Notes: generated by a model not told the origin, from the letters alone. Counted from the stretch's first letter, positions 1-9,953 are shown. The stretch is 64,000 bases of DNA from Tubulanus polymorphus (GCF_964204645.1 NC_134031.1:12562501-12626500), one strand, 5' to 3'. Numbers and translations: made by a program.

Positions 1-1262
1 CCAAAGGGTCTGAGGCCCTATTTTGGTTGGCTAGCGAATCATCGTTGTTGACTGTACATGAGTTTACGAATCGACTAGGGCGCCTGATCCCTACTCTGGG
101 CCTGAGTCTTCTGTGCCCCTCAGTGTCTGTAATGTTCAAAGGCCCAGGCTTGGAGCGGTTTTGAGTAGGAGGCTCGCGATTGTTTTGGGTAGGGTTTGTT
201 ACAAGAGGTTCTTGAATAACCGCCGTTGTCTCGGGGTGTGACCGTGTCCAGACACAGTCTTCATCTTCCTCCCCCTCGTCGTCATTGAGGGTTGGTTGCT
301 CCTCGGGATCGGTCGTTTTAACCGGTTCCTGTCTAGGTTTTTTATGACCTATGGTCACGGTCTCACTAGACAGGAAGCACGGTTTCATATCATTGAAGTG
401 TACAACCCGCTTTCTCTTCACCGCCCTCGGATCGGCGCCTGGTTCCAGGACAACCCTGTAATTCACCTCCGATAGTCTCTCGGTCACGACGTAAGGCCCT
501 TTCCATTTCCGGTGGAACTTAGATGCCTCGTCCTTTTTCAAGAAATGGCTCATCAGCCACTCGCGATCCCCGACCTTGTAACCCCCGCGTTTTGCGAAAC
601 GGTCATAGTCCATTTTCTGACGCCTTTGTGCCATCACTAGTCGATCACGAACAATGTTGTGTGACTTAGTGAGGCGGTCAGAGAGGTCCATGCCATACTT
701 AGTCCTTGGTTGGTGGTCCTCGGGCAAGCCTACGCTGATGTCGATCGGTAGTGACATTTCCTCGGCGTACATCAAGTAGAACGGCGTTTCAAGAGTGGAG
801 TGCTGGACGCTTGAACGAAATGCCATCAAACACGCAGTTAGTTCCTCGTCCCAGTTTGTTCCACACTCATCGACGGCTGTAGTCAGCATGGCCTTCAGGG
901 ACTTATTGAAATTTTCCACCTGCCCATTGCCCATAGGATGGTAGGCAGTGGTTCTGGTCTTTTCAATAGCCAAGATCCTACACATCTCCATGAAAACCTT
1001 CGACTCGAAGTTCGCGCCTTTGTCCGAGTGGATGGATTCAGGGCAGCCATAACGGGTGACCCACTCGTTCACAAGGGCACGTGCCACCACGGAGGCCTTT
1101 TCCGTGCGGATTGGCCATGCTTCGGGCCACTTAGAGAATGCATCTTGAGCCACTAGAATGTAGACGTTGCCGCGGCGGGTTCTCGGTAATGGGCCCACGA
1201 TGTCTATATGTACACGCTGGAAGCGTCGCCCTACCGGTGTAGACACCATTGGGGCTTTTGGA
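1..1262 (-). CDS. Ty3/gypsy integrase core and C-terminal domain (partial, open to window edge)
   Basis: A frame different from the RT frame is open from about 1262 down to base 1 without a stop. It encodes the catalytic core of a retroviral-type integrase: the first Asp in an HIDIVGPL-like segment near 1190, the second in SDKGANFE near 1010, and the Glu in GNGQVENFNKS near 925. Further on is a GPY/F-like segment (KWKGPYVVTERL, near 500), typical of gypsy integrases that bind DNA through the C-terminus. An acidic, low-complexity tail follows. The HHCC zinc finger of the same protein lies in the RT frame, so a one-base indel near 1255-1275 has split the protein. It catalyses insertion of the reverse-transcribed DNA. 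No ATG of its own is needed, because it was the end of Pol. Confidence 0.85.
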
Positions 1263-2951
1263 CGGGGACTTGCACTCTTGGCAAGTTTTGCAGCCCCGAA
1301 CAAAATCCCTGACCCTAGCTGAGAGGCCTAATACCCAGAATCTTTCCCTAATTTTGCACTCTGTCTTTTTGGTACCGAGATGTTTCCCCGCAAATCCCTG
1401 ATGTATGACTCCTATGGTTCCATCAGTCAGTGAAATGGGTAGTACCACTCGGTGTCTCGTTGAGGTAGCCCCCGGAAGTGGTTTAAGCGCAAGAATGCCA
1501 TCTAAAAGCTCTAGACGCTCAACCAGACTATAGAGGCTCCTCGCTGTTCTACCACACCGTTGTAGCCGTTTCTTGTCCTTGACCCCATCTCCGGCCAAGA
1601 ACTCCCTAATTTCTGATATTTCGGGATCATTTACTTGCGCCTCAATTATTTTGTTCCTGGACAAGCCAGTGGAGTGCGCTGTCAAATCGCCCTGATGTTT
1701 TGCAGTCACGTGGTATATAGATGGACCAGTGTCACCACAAGTTGGGCAGTCCCCATGTTTCCTCTGTCTCTTAGGGATGCGAGACAGGGCGTCTGCGTTC
1801 AAATGTTTGCTTCCAGCTCGATGTTCGATCACGAAATCATATTCCGACAGGCGTTCAAGCCACCGAGCCACTTGGCCCTCAGGGTTTTTGAAGGTTTGTA
1901 GCCACTTGAGTGCTGCGTGGTCTGTGCGAACTTTGAATTTCCTGCCTAGTAAATGGTGGCGGAAGTGATGAATCATGTCAAGCAAGGCCAACATTTCGCG
2001 CCTGGTGGCACAATAGTTCTCCTCTCCACCTTTCAGCGTGCGGCTACTGTACTCGATCACTCTCTCAGAACCATCGTGTTGTAGTTGTGACAGCACCCCT
2101 CCGATAGCCCAGTTAGAGGCGTCACAGTCCAAAATGAACTCTCCAGCACCCTCCGAGAAATCTGGGAATGCCAGGATAGGGGAGCTGGTCAGCTTTTCTT
2201 TCAGTCCGTCAAACGCTAGTTGTTGTTTGAATGTCCAGACGAATGGTTCATTTTTCCTCGTAAGGCGGTGTAGCGGGGCTGTCAAGTCGGCGAAATCCTT
2301 GGTGAATTGCGAGTAATATGTCACAAGACCAAGGAAACTACGCAGTTCGGTAACTGACGTTGGGGTCGGCCAATCCCTGACTCTATCGCATTTGGCACCG
2401 TCGGTTTCGACACCGGCCTCGCTTACTACATGCCCCAAAAACTTGAGGCGCCGCTGGAAAAGCGAGCACTTCCTCGGTTTTAGCTTGAGACCGGCTTTCT
2501 GAAAGCAACGAAATACCTCTTGTAATCGCGTCAGATGGGTTGGTAGATCATGACTAAACACCACTACATCATCCAGGTAGATAAGGCATGTTTTCCATGC
2601 AACATCATCCAGTACCATTGCCATCAGTCTGCTGAATGACGCCGGGGCATTACAGACTCCAAACGGCATGACATTCCACTCAAATAGATGGTTTTCAGTC
2701 GTGAATGCGGTCTTATGTTTGTCTGATTCCTTTATTGGGACCTGCCAGTATCCGCTGGTTAAATCGAGGGACGAGAACCAGGTTGCGCCCGATAAAGCCT
2801 CTAGGGTACTGTCTATTCGACCTAATGGGTGAGCGTCTTTGACTGTTGCGTCATTGAGTCGGCGGTAATCGCAGCATAGACGCAGGGAACCATCGGCCTT
2901 TTTCGCTAGAACTATTTGGCTTGACCACGGGCTGGTGGATGGCCGGATCAA
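1131..2951 (-). CDS. Ty3/gypsy reverse transcriptase, RNase H and integrase zinc finger
   Basis: 606 residues from the first Met. The same frame is open further upstream, to about 3038, where it once joined the protease. RT: catalytic Asp in SSLDLTSGYWQ (about residue 63) and the YLDD box at 125-128. RNase H: FILDCDASNWAIGG around residue 275 with a later TDHAALKWL segment. The integrase HHCC finger (IHQGFAGKHLG ... CKTCQEC) is around 510-560. After that the frame runs into about 45 junk residues, because the integrase core continues in another frame. The protein copies element RNA into DNA and removes the RNA strand. It is a pseudogene-like fragment of an originally continuous Pol. Confidence 0.92.
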   Translation of the reverse strand: MIRPSTSPWSSQIVLAKKADGSLRLCCDYRRLNDATVKDAHPLGRIDSTLEALSGATWFSSLDLTSGYWQVPIKESDKHKTAFTTENHLFEWNVMPFGVCNAPASFSRLMAMVLDDVAWKTCLIYLDDVVVFSHDLPTHLTRLQEVFRCFQKAGLKLKPRKCSLFQRRLKFLGHVVSEAGVETDGAKCDRVRDWPTPTSVTELRSFLGLVTYYSQFTKDFADLTAPLHRLTRKNEPFVWTFKQQLAFDGLKEKLTSSPILAFPDFSEGAGEFILDCDASNWAIGGVLSQLQHDGSERVIEYSSRTLKGGEENYCATRREMLALLDMIHHFRHHLLGRKFKVRTDHAALKWLQTFKNPEGQVARWLERLSEYDFVIEHRAGSKHLNADALSRIPKRQRKHGDCPTCGDTGPSIYHVTAKHQGDLTAHSTGLSRNKIIEAQVNDPEISEIREFLAGDGVKDKKRLQRCGRTARSLYSLVERLELLDGILALKPLPGATSTRHRVVLPISLTDGTIGVIHQGFAGKHLGTKKTECKIRERFWVLGLSARVRDFVRGCKTCQECKSPSKSPNGVYTGRATLPACTYRHRGPITENPPRQRLHSSGSRCIL

Positions 2952-3028
2952 GTCGTGTTCTAAAAGCTCCTTGGTCGTCCCCTCAACAAAAGCTCTCCTA
3001 CCGGGGGGTAGCCGACGGGGATGTTGTT

Positions 3029-4357
3029 TTATCGGTGGGTGGTACCGGTGTCAATCTCGAATTCAAGCGAATCTGTTCGACCAATGTCAAAGTCTCCCAT
3101 CGAGAATACTGACTTGTGCTCCCGTATGATGTCAACAAGCTGTGTTTTCATGTCAGTGGGGATTTCAAGCTGGTCGATTTTCAATTCTCTCAAGAGGTCC
3201 ATGAATTCAGTATTGTCACCACCCTGCAGCTGGATTTTTGGAGTTGACGGGTTTTGAGCATGGTCGTCGACAGTCATGATGTCAACTGACTGTAGGGGGC
3301 AGAATAGAGCAATAGTCTGGCCCCTGTCGACTCTACAAGCCTCATCCGAGAAGTTAGCCAGCCGAACCGGTATCTTGTTTGCCTCCGGTACCACCAGTGT
3401 TTTCCCAGTGCAAAAATTATTCCGTCCACAGCTGCTGATCATCCCTGAGGTCGAATTATTATGAGCATAACTCCGTTTCATGTATCCATTTACCACCACC
3501 TCGGATCCAGCTGGAATGATTTGGCTCTTACTGATGAACACCCTGCAAGCGCTCGCGCGTTTGGGGCTCTGGCGGACAGGCACCTCGCTGAGGCTTCCGA
3601 AGCGGAGCACTTTGTTACGGTAATCTATGTTGCAGCCATATTTCTCGAAGAAATCACTTCCAAGCAAGCAGTCTTGTGCCAAATCCTCGCTGACGATCAT
3701 GGGGACATGAAATTCTTCAGTTCCAACTCTCAGACATACATCAGCTAATCCACGTAACTCCATTGGCTGACCGGTAGCCGTTGTCACGATTCCTTCGATT
3801 GGCCTCAGTGCAGCGGCTTCACCAGTCGGGCTACTAGAGTCCCATACCGAACCTCTAATGATTGTGCAGGAGGCACCAGTGTCCAGGAGTACCACCGCTT
3901 TCGAATGGTCATTTACTACGGCATCACAGAAAAGGCCCGAGGCGTGGAGCCTCACTGTTCCGATGTTTGTAACTAAGCTCGTCTGGGCTGGTTCTGTCCC
4001 TGTTGTTTGAACCTTGGTGTCGCGCAACTTGTGACAAGTGTTTTCCGTAGCCGGACTGGGAGCCTCACTGTTCTCCGAAGGGTCACGTCGATTTTCTTCT
4101 ATACTTTGGGTATGTTGTGGTGGTCTAACTGTGATGGTTCTAGTAGGATGCGGACCATCAGTAGGTGTATCTCCACTAGAATCACATGCCGGGCCAGCAA
4201 CCACATATCCATCTTGAGGTGTCGTTTGAATATGGTTTGATGGTCTCAATATCATTTGAATATGGTTTGATGGTCTCACGGTGGTGGGGCTAGTATGATG
4301 GTAACCAATAGGTGCATCTTTACTTGCATCGCACGTTAGACCATTTGCCATATTCAT
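3029..4357 (-). CDS. Ty3/gypsy aspartic protease region of Pol
   Basis: 442 residues. A polar N-terminal stretch has a short internal repeat (RPSNHIQ twice, residues 28-44). It is followed by a retropepsin-like core with the catalytic DTGAS motif at about residues 159-163 and a LLGSDFF segment typical of the protease C-terminal part. The end of this frame (DFDIGRTDSLEFEIDTG) is the linker that normally leads straight into RT. The stop at 3029 follows a one-base frame disturbance, and the RT frame picks up at about 3038. The frame is also open upstream of 4357 and overlaps the end of gag in the -1 frame, so a Gag-Pol frameshift is the likely native mode of expression. Confidence 0.88.
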   Translation of the reverse strand: MNMANGLTCDASKDAPIGYHHTSPTTVRPSNHIQMILRPSNHIQTTPQDGYVVAGPACDSSGDTPTDGPHPTRTITVRPPQHTQSIEENRRDPSENSEAPSPATENTCHKLRDTKVQTTGTEPAQTSLVTNIGTVRLHASGLFCDAVVNDHSKAVVLLDTGASCTIIRGSVWDSSSPTGEAAALRPIEGIVTTATGQPMELRGLADVCLRVGTEEFHVPMIVSEDLAQDCLLGSDFFEKYGCNIDYRNKVLRFGSLSEVPVRQSPKRASACRVFISKSQIIPAGSEVVVNGYMKRSYAHNNSTSGMISSCGRNNFCTGKTLVVPEANKIPVRLANFSDEACRVDRGQTIALFCPLQSVDIMTVDDHAQNPSTPKIQLQGGDNTEFMDLLRELKIDQLEIPTDMKTQLVDIIREHKSVFSMGDFDIGRTDSLEFEIDTGTTHR

Positions 4358-4407
4358 CCGATTTTTCCTACGTCTTGCGGGGGGTATATACAGCGGTACA
4401 GGGGGGA

Positions 4408-5526
4408 CTATTTCCTGATGGGGTTTCCACTGCCCCCCTGAAAACCCCGCTTCTCGTTTCCCTGGTTTCCCTTAGGTAGGTGGCAGTTACTTGAATAGTG
4501 ACCACTCCCCCCGCAATTATAGCATTTAACTTGTGGGCACAAGTTTTTGGGGTGGTCTGCATCCCTGCAACGCCAACATTTGTCATCGGCGGGCGGTCGA
4601 CGATTGCCATTACCAGAGACAACTGCTTCCAAATGGCCTACTCGAGTCATCAGCGTTCCCATCATCGATTTCAATTCGTCGAGTTGTTTGGTTATGGCTG
4701 AGCTAGTCGAGTCGAGCTGGGTCTGGTTAACGGATACTTTTTGTTTATGAGTCGTGCCCTCAGTCAACCGTCTCGCTGTTTCCAGAGTCCGTGCTTGAGC
4801 AACTGCTGCAGCCAACGAACTTGGCTGGGCCGCATACATTGACTGCTTTGCTGAGACGGGTAATCTATTACCTTTAAGGAATTGGTCTTTGGCCAATTCA
4901 TCCTGCAGCTCGAAGGCAATGCCAGGGTACGCGTTCCTTGCCAGTTCTGCTAACTCGTCGGCATAGCGTTCCACAGATTCAGTTGTCTTTTGGTCCCTCC
5001 CTTTCAACAACATCTTAAAGTCATCCACAGTCTTTGTTTGTTGGAAACGGGATGATAGCCGCCGACAGAAATCATCATACGACAGGCTCGAGTCGAGACG
5101 TAGGTTCGAGACAGCCTGGTATGCCTCATGGTCAAGTCGCATCATCAGGTGTGATTTACGCTGTTCGCCCCCGTTGATGCGAGAACTAATCTGAGCCAGG
5201 TCAGCGAACGCGTCAAACCTTTCGAGCCAAACGCGGAAATTGTGTCCCATGGTATAGGGCTTGGGTGCCGGAATATTGTGCATTTTCGGGGTGGGTGCAT
5301 CTCTCGTCACGACCCTCTCCATCAATTCAGTCAGTCGCTGGAGGATGGAATCCTCAGATGTTTTCAAATTTTCGGCTTTTGTCTTTGTTGGACGGCCACG
5401 TTTTGGTTTTAACGAGAGGTTACCCTCCCCACTAACCAGGAGGTCATGATGTGCAGCTCCGGCCGTTGGTGACATAGGCCTAGATAAGGCCAAGGGCTCA
5501 CACACATCATTCTCAACATCCGACAT
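4408..5526 (-). CDS. Ty3/gypsy Gag polyprotein
   Basis: 372 residues, starting 242 bp inside the LTR boundary. The middle (about 95-260) is the gypsy-type Gag capsid region, with WLERFDAFADLA and a helical segment ending QFLKGNRL. Two CCHC zinc knuckles lie near the C-terminus: CWRCRDADHPKNLC (317-330) and CYNCGGSGHYSSNC (335-348), both C-x2-C-x4-H-x4-C. It forms the particle shell and binds element RNA. An AAACCCC heptamer (minus strand, 4420-4426) just before the stop is in the right phase for a -1 shift into the protease frame. The C-C-C half is not a classic slippery codon, so the shift is an inference. This frame is intact. Confidence 0.92.
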   Translation of the reverse strand: MSDVENDVCEPLALSRPMSPTAGAAHHDLLVSGEGNLSLKPKRGRPTKTKAENLKTSEDSILQRLTELMERVVTRDAPTPKMHNIPAPKPYTMGHNFRVWLERFDAFADLAQISSRINGGEQRKSHLMMRLDHEAYQAVSNLRLDSSLSYDDFCRRLSSRFQQTKTVDDFKMLLKGRDQKTTESVERYADELAELARNAYPGIAFELQDELAKDQFLKGNRLPVSAKQSMYAAQPSSLAAAVAQARTLETARRLTEGTTHKQKVSVNQTQLDSTSSAITKQLDELKSMMGTLMTRVGHLEAVVSGNGNRRPPADDKCWRCRDADHPKNLCPQVKCYNCGGSGHYSSNCHLPKGNQGNEKRGFQGGSGNPIRK

Positions 5527-5744
5527 AATTACTATTCTTTTATATAAATGACACAGAAAATACAGGACCGCAAATAAATGTAGGGGAAACAGGCACTTAA
5601 ATAATACTAAATATGTACTAGGAATTACGAAGTAGGTAAAAAAAATACGTTAAGTACACACAAAAAGTAACCGTAATTTACACAGACTAAACGGAGAAAA
5701 ACGTGTTCACCGCTTCAACTCAATTTCAACTGGTTTTTTCACTA

Positions 5745-5768
5745 TCAAATCCCACTACGCTGCCACCA
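5745..5768 (-). promoter_or_regulatory. Primer binding site, tRNA-Leu type
   Basis: Two bases inside the LTR end, the minus strand reads TGGTGGCAGCG then GTGGGATT after a two-base insertion. This is complementary to the 3' end of a tRNA-Leu (…CCCACCGCTGCCACCA). It fixes the element's orientation and the inner LTR boundary. Confidence 0.75.
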
Positions 5769-5770
5769 GA

Positions 5771-5963
5771 TGTAACGAGGTCCTATTCTGCCTGTTCCAC
5801 AGTAGAAGTTTCCTCCAAATATCGACTCTGAGAGCCCAAAAACCAGTAAAAAGGCGGACAAAAGATATTAACACAATCACCTATTGTTCTGTATTTTCGA
5901 GAGAGAGAGGGCAGCACCCTCCAGTTACAACATAGAAAACGACTGATGGACATAAGCATAACA
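5771..5963 (-). repeat. 5' LTR of the gypsy element (193 bp)
   Basis: On the minus strand it begins TGTTATGC and ends CGTTACA (TG…CA), directly before the primer site. A second copy at 6448-6648 aligns along its whole length and differs mainly by an 8-bp internal duplication (TAACGAGG). The LTR is short for the superfamily. Confidence 0.85.
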
Positions 5964-5968
5964 ATTAA

Positions 5969-6091
5969 ACAACTATTGATGATGCGGTAAAAAGGGTGAA
6001 GAATAAGTATAAAAATAATAAAGAATTTGAAGAAGAAAATTCGGTAGAGAATTTGAAAAAATTGATGGGGTATGATAGTGAAAGTGATTAA
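5969..6091 (+). pseudogene. C-terminal remnant of a Polinton-relic gene, copy A
   Basis: About 40 codons, lysine/glutamate-rich, ending …LMGYDSESD and a stop. No start: the gypsy LTR cuts it off on the left. It points toward the ATPase remnant at 7182-7568, so the two were convergent, the same head-on layout as the larger element at 57 kb. It is not the gene found in that position there. Function unknown. Confidence 0.45.
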
Positions 6092-6447
6092 AATATTAAT
6101 TATATTTAACTCAAATAATAATATTAGTTGAAAATTGTATAAAATAATAGTAAATAAAAAAGGGGGTTTTAAGTATTTAAGGTATCTAATACATATCTAA
6201 TACATATTATTTGAAAATACCTTAAATTATATTTCTTTTTTAAATTTATATTGAAACCTCAGTAATAATAAATAACCTTTATTATTTTCAAAATTATTCA
6301 TATATTAGTTGAAAAAATAAAAATAAATTGGGTGAAAATTGTATAAATAATATTTATTTAAAAAGGGGGTTTTAGGTATTTAAGGTATATGATATTAAAG
6401 ATTCTATGAAACATAAAGCAGAAAATAATGATTAATTTGATTGGATG

Positions 6448-6648
6448 TGTAACGAGGTAACGAGGTCCTATTCTGCCTGTTCCACAGTAGAAGTTTCCTC
6501 CAAATATCGACTCTGAGGGCCCAAAAACCAGTAAAAAGGCGGACAAAAGATATTAACACAATCACCTATTGTTCTGTATTTTCGAGAGAGAGAGGGCAGC
6601 ACCCTCCAGTTACAACATAGAAAACGACTGATGGACATAAGCATAACA
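6448..6648 (-). repeat. Second gypsy LTR (solo, within the duplicated block)
   Basis: A 201-bp copy of the LTR at 5771-5963, starting TGTAACGAGG on the plus strand and ending CATAACA, with an 8-bp internal duplication near its plus-strand start. No gypsy internal sequence adjoins it. Confidence 0.82.
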
Positions 6649-6653
6649 ATGAA

Positions 6654-6773
6654 ACAACTATCGATGATGCGGTAAAAAGGGTGAAGAATAAGTATAAAAA
6701 TAATAAAGAATTTGAAGAAGAAAATTCGGTAGAGAATTTGAAATTGATGGGGTATGATAGTGAAAGTGATTAA
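6654..6773 (+). pseudogene. C-terminal remnant of a Polinton-relic gene, copy B
   Basis: Duplicate of the remnant at 5969-6091, with a 3-base in-frame deletion and the same ending. No start codon. Confidence 0.4.
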
Positions 6774-7071
6774 AATATTAATTATATTTAACTCAAATAA
6801 TAATATTAGTTGAAAATTGTATAAAATGATAGTAAATAAAAAAGGGGGTTTAAAGTATTTAAGGTATTTAAGGTATTTAATACATATCTAATACATATTA
6901 TTTGAAAATACCTTAAATTGTATTTCTTTTTTAAATTTATATTGAAACCTCAGTAATAATAAATAACCTTTATTATTTTCAAAATTATTCATATATTAGT
7001 TGAAAAAATAAAAATAAATTGGGTGAAAATTGTATAAATAATATTTATTTAAAAAAGGGGGTTTTAAGTAT

Positions 7072-7170
7072 TTAAGGTATCTAATAGGGTATCTAATAGG
7101 GTATCAGGTATTAGGGTATCTAATAGGGTATCAGGTATTAGGGTATCTAATATGGTATCTAATACATAGG
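7072..7170. repeat. Short minisatellite of GGTATCTAATA-like units
   Basis: About eight imperfect 11-bp units (variants GGTATCTAATA and GGTATCAGGTATTA), lying just past the ATPase remnant's stop. Confidence 0.7.
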
Positions 7171-7181
7171 TATACAAATAG

Positions 7182-7568
7182 TTATTTTATAAATTTATAT
7201 TCATAGGGAAATTGTAATCTCAGTAATAATTTTGAACCTTTATTATTCTTTAATTTATTCATATATTCATCATGTAATTCAGTAGGTATAATTTGATTTT
7301 CTTCCAATGATTGTTGCATAGATTTTCTATCTTTGTTATAAAATAAAACTAGAAATCTTATATTCTCCCTAAAGTCTTTAACAATTGAATTATATTTTTG
7401 ATTTAAAACCCATGTTGTTATCCCGAAATGTCTCCCAGAAAAAGCTAGGTAACATAACTCACTTTCTCTCACTTTTGAATCATGTAAATTTGCACAATCA
7501 TCTATAATGAATAATGTATTTGATCCTTTATAAGTATCAATTGCTATTTTTATACAATTATCTGAATT
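7182..7568 (-). pseudogene. Truncated A32-like packaging ATPase of a Polinton-like element
   Basis: The minus strand encodes the C-terminal two-thirds of the same ATPase family as the gene at 56372, and is nearly identical to it at protein level. The Walker B segment (TLFIIDDCAN), the SGRHFGITTWVLNQ segment and the YEYKFIK C-terminus are all present. The N-terminus with Walker A is missing: homology stops at about 7568, where an in-frame stop follows. This copy reads straight through the point where the 56-kb copy has a 38-bp duplication. It shows that at least two members of this element family sit in the same genome. Confidence 0.85.
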
Positions 7569-8110
7569 TTAAAATATTATATAAAATATTCATTTATTTT
7601 GTATTTTCTCGGATGTTTACAAAATATATATCATTATTTCTTCAGGTTGGTAGCTCTATATTAATGTAATATATTATCTGTGTATTACTGGAACTTATTT
7701 AATTTGATAAGTCCATGCTTCATGGCTAAAGTTCACTTTGAAGTGGTGATCGGTTGTTCCAGGTCTAACTTGACATAGCTGGCCTACTTTTCAGTTTGGT
7801 ATTTATAACAGTGGTAGGTAATATTATTACGGTGATTTAATATGTGTATTGTAAAATGGGGAGTTGATAATCCGCAATATTATAATGTGTATCTGAAGAA
7901 ATAAAGTGTGTTGTATGTTTCTCGGATGTTTACAAAATATATATAATTATTTCTTCAGTGGTTGTAACAGTGGAGAGATCTCGTCGTTGCTATCAGAGTC
8001 GTGTCACGTCCACGAACCCCGCTGGTGTGAAATACAGAAATCGATAGCCGTTTCTGACCACCAGGTCTGGTTTCCGTTTCGGGAATTAAATGTGTTCGAT
8101 GTGGAATAAA
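7569..8110. repeat. Non-coding segment with a 41-bp direct repeat
   Basis: A TTCTCGGATGTTTACAAAAT-containing sequence of about 41 bp occurs at 7606-7646 and again at 7917-7957, both ending in ATTTCTTCAG. The 270 bp between them may be an insertion with the repeat as its ends. No gene seen. Confidence 0.5.
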
Positions 8111-8569
8111 ACAGGCTATTATATATGTTATTCATTTATATGAATTTTATTAGAATAATTGTATATTTCTTGTTTCAAGTCAAAGGTTGAGATGCGCGGT
8201 TAACGTCGGAGTCCTCACCATCCTCTATCCAAACGGATTGAAATATAGACGTAGTTGATACATACGCCGACAGATGATCGGTGAGATTACCCTCGCAACA
8301 CCAACGGACCCTGTTTTGACGAACAAATCAAACATCCATATCGGTTCTCACCACTACCCACCACTGTAAGGCCTCAGCCTCGACTAGCATTACGATTACG
8401 GTTTTAATGCGTTGATACACACGCCATCTATCTGATTAGGCTATCACTACTATTCGCCTTAGACACAATCGTTAAGTCTCCCAATCATCGGAATGACTGG
8501 TAGTATGGTACACTCATACACCGACGTCTGTTCATAATAAAAGAAATAACACAATGTGTACCTCACATT

Positions 8570-8812
8570 CTCAATATAATTTATTCAGTTTCTTTTTTAC
8601 TGTGAATATTATTATTATTATTATATTGCTACACCCTCGTGATACTGGCTGTGTCGCCCAGCCTCCAACGGTCCAGCGGACCCAAACATTTAACTTATTC
8701 AGTTTTATTTCTGTGAATATTAAAGCTACATACCAATGTGTACATATTGCTACACCCTCGTGGAACTGGCTGTGTTGCCCAGCCTCTAACGGTCCAACGG
8801 ACCCAAACACCC
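8570..8812. repeat. Tandem duplication, unit about 115-130 bp
   Basis: Two copies of a unit containing GCTACACCCTCGTG … CTGGCTGTGT and GGACCCAAACA, with an ATT microsatellite in the first copy. Open frames across it on both strands are by-products of the repeat. Confidence 0.65.
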
Positions 8813-9013
8813 GAAATGTAAAACAATTAAGCGCACAGTTCCGCGAATTTTGAGTCCAACTGGAGAATGAGAAAGCCTGTCGATGATCGGCGACGGCCCA
8901 TGCTGACGATGTTGTATGACCAGGATTAACCCACGTCTTATCCAGAAAGAATATGATCCTCTCATCTTTACGGAACTGTCGAATATCCTTCAGATATTGA
9001 TACCGCCATCGAA

Positions 9014-9226
9014 TTATTTCCGTCTAATTCTTTCAATACTTTTGGAGCTTATTCCAGTAGCTTGAGCTGTCCTTTTGATAGTTTCTTCAACGGTTTTTGA
9101 GTTATTTCTCAAGTATTCAAACACATTTAAAACGATATTTCGCTCTTTTGATAATATTGGTGTTCCTCTCTTTCTCTTCGATTTTCCTGATGTTGATGGT
9201 GTTACACAGGGCAACATGTAGTACAT
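9014..9226 (-). pseudogene. Helix-turn-helix N-terminal fragment, transposase-like
   Basis: About 70 residues. A basic start is followed by a segment resembling a transposase N-terminal HTH (KERNIVLNVFEYLRNN … TAQATGISSKSIERIRR). This pattern, with a final SK-S-x-x-R-I helix, is common in DDE transposase N-termini and in host proteins derived from them. No catalytic domain is found nearby, so it is either a lone exon or a relic. Family assignment is from pattern only. Confidence 0.35.
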
Positions 9227-9357
9227 GATTTAAACTGACTTGTGTAATAGTAAAGAACTGAGGGAATGAGGTGCAAGTTTTGTGAGTGTAGTTATTGTAG
9301 CAACTTAGTGATTGTGTATTGTAGTTGTCAGTGTGTTTGTAAAGTGATTAGTCAAGT

Positions 9358-9389
9358 GTGTGTGTGTGTGTGTGTGTCGTGTGTGTGCT
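9358..9389. repeat. (TG)n microsatellite
   Basis: An uninterrupted TG run followed by a shorter one, in otherwise featureless sequence between 9240 and 9700. Confidence 0.8.
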
Positions 9390-9716
9390 GCTGCAGAGGG
9401 TCAGCGCAGCTGTGATGGATCATTTTCTATCATAACATTGCCCGATTCCCGTGGTTACTGCATGGTAACTGAGCACTCCACAGCATGATGTCTGGCCACT
9501 GTATCCAAGAGTGCATATATAGGTTTCTGACTGACCAGAGCTTTCATAAGCAGTCTTCGAAAAGTTATAAAAATATTGTCATTCTATTCATGCGGATGTG
9601 TTTTTTCATGTTTTTATTCTACGTGATGCGATGATACACCATCTTGCCTCAGTCTTATGAATTGAAAAAAACATTCTAAAGGGCCTCAGAATAGTTCTAA
9701 AGAATAAACAATAGTT

Positions 9717-9953
9717 TTGAAAATTTTGAATTATCTTCGCGAGAAATACAAGAAATCAACGGTTGAAAAAGTAGATATTGAAACTGGAAAGGTGAAAAGT
9801 GAGCGATCAGTTCGTAATATACGGAAACAGATGAAAGACACTGGACGATTTTTACATTTTACTGATTGCCTCTACAGCTGTGTTGTATGTTCTAAATCAA
9901 ACAGATTCCAGGTCCATCAAAACACCCCGGACAACTTCAAAACAAACCTATGA
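9717..9953 (+). pseudogene. Possible second transposase-like N-terminal fragment
   Basis: Residues 1-42 (NYLREKYKKSTVEKVDIETG … ERSVRNIRKQM) again resemble the lysine-rich, HTH-containing N-terminus of DDE transposases. They are on the opposite strand to the fragment at 9014-9226. The last third of the frame looks non-coding. Weak evidence. Confidence 0.2.

Larger units (their letters stand above)
1..5963 (-). mobile_element. Ty3/gypsy LTR retrotransposon, left-truncated by window edge
   Basis: Read on the minus strand, the order is LTR (5771-5963), primer binding site, gag with two zinc knuckles, aspartic protease, reverse transcriptase, RNase H, and integrase with a GPY/F-like C-terminus. 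This PR-RT-RH-IN order is diagnostic of Metaviridae (Ty3/gypsy). The 3' LTR lies beyond base 1. The pol region needs frame changes near 3035 and near 1260, so this copy looks inactive as sequenced. It sits beside a Polinton-like relic that carries a second LTR of the same family. Confidence 0.93.
5964..7081. repeat. Tandem duplication of Polinton-relic DNA with an intervening LTR
   Basis: Bases 5964-6393 and 6649-7081 are near-identical. Each is preceded by a gypsy LTR and each contains the same C-terminal coding remnant and the same AT-rich stretch ending in a GGGGGTTTT block. The shared right flank of both LTRs shows that the unit duplicated was LTR plus flank, rather than two independent LTR insertions. 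Confidence 0.8.

Noticed and set aside
4368-4622. 84-residue minus-strand frame at the gag/protease junction
   Set aside because: An out-of-frame reading of gag; it lacks the zinc-knuckle pattern that the gag frame has here.
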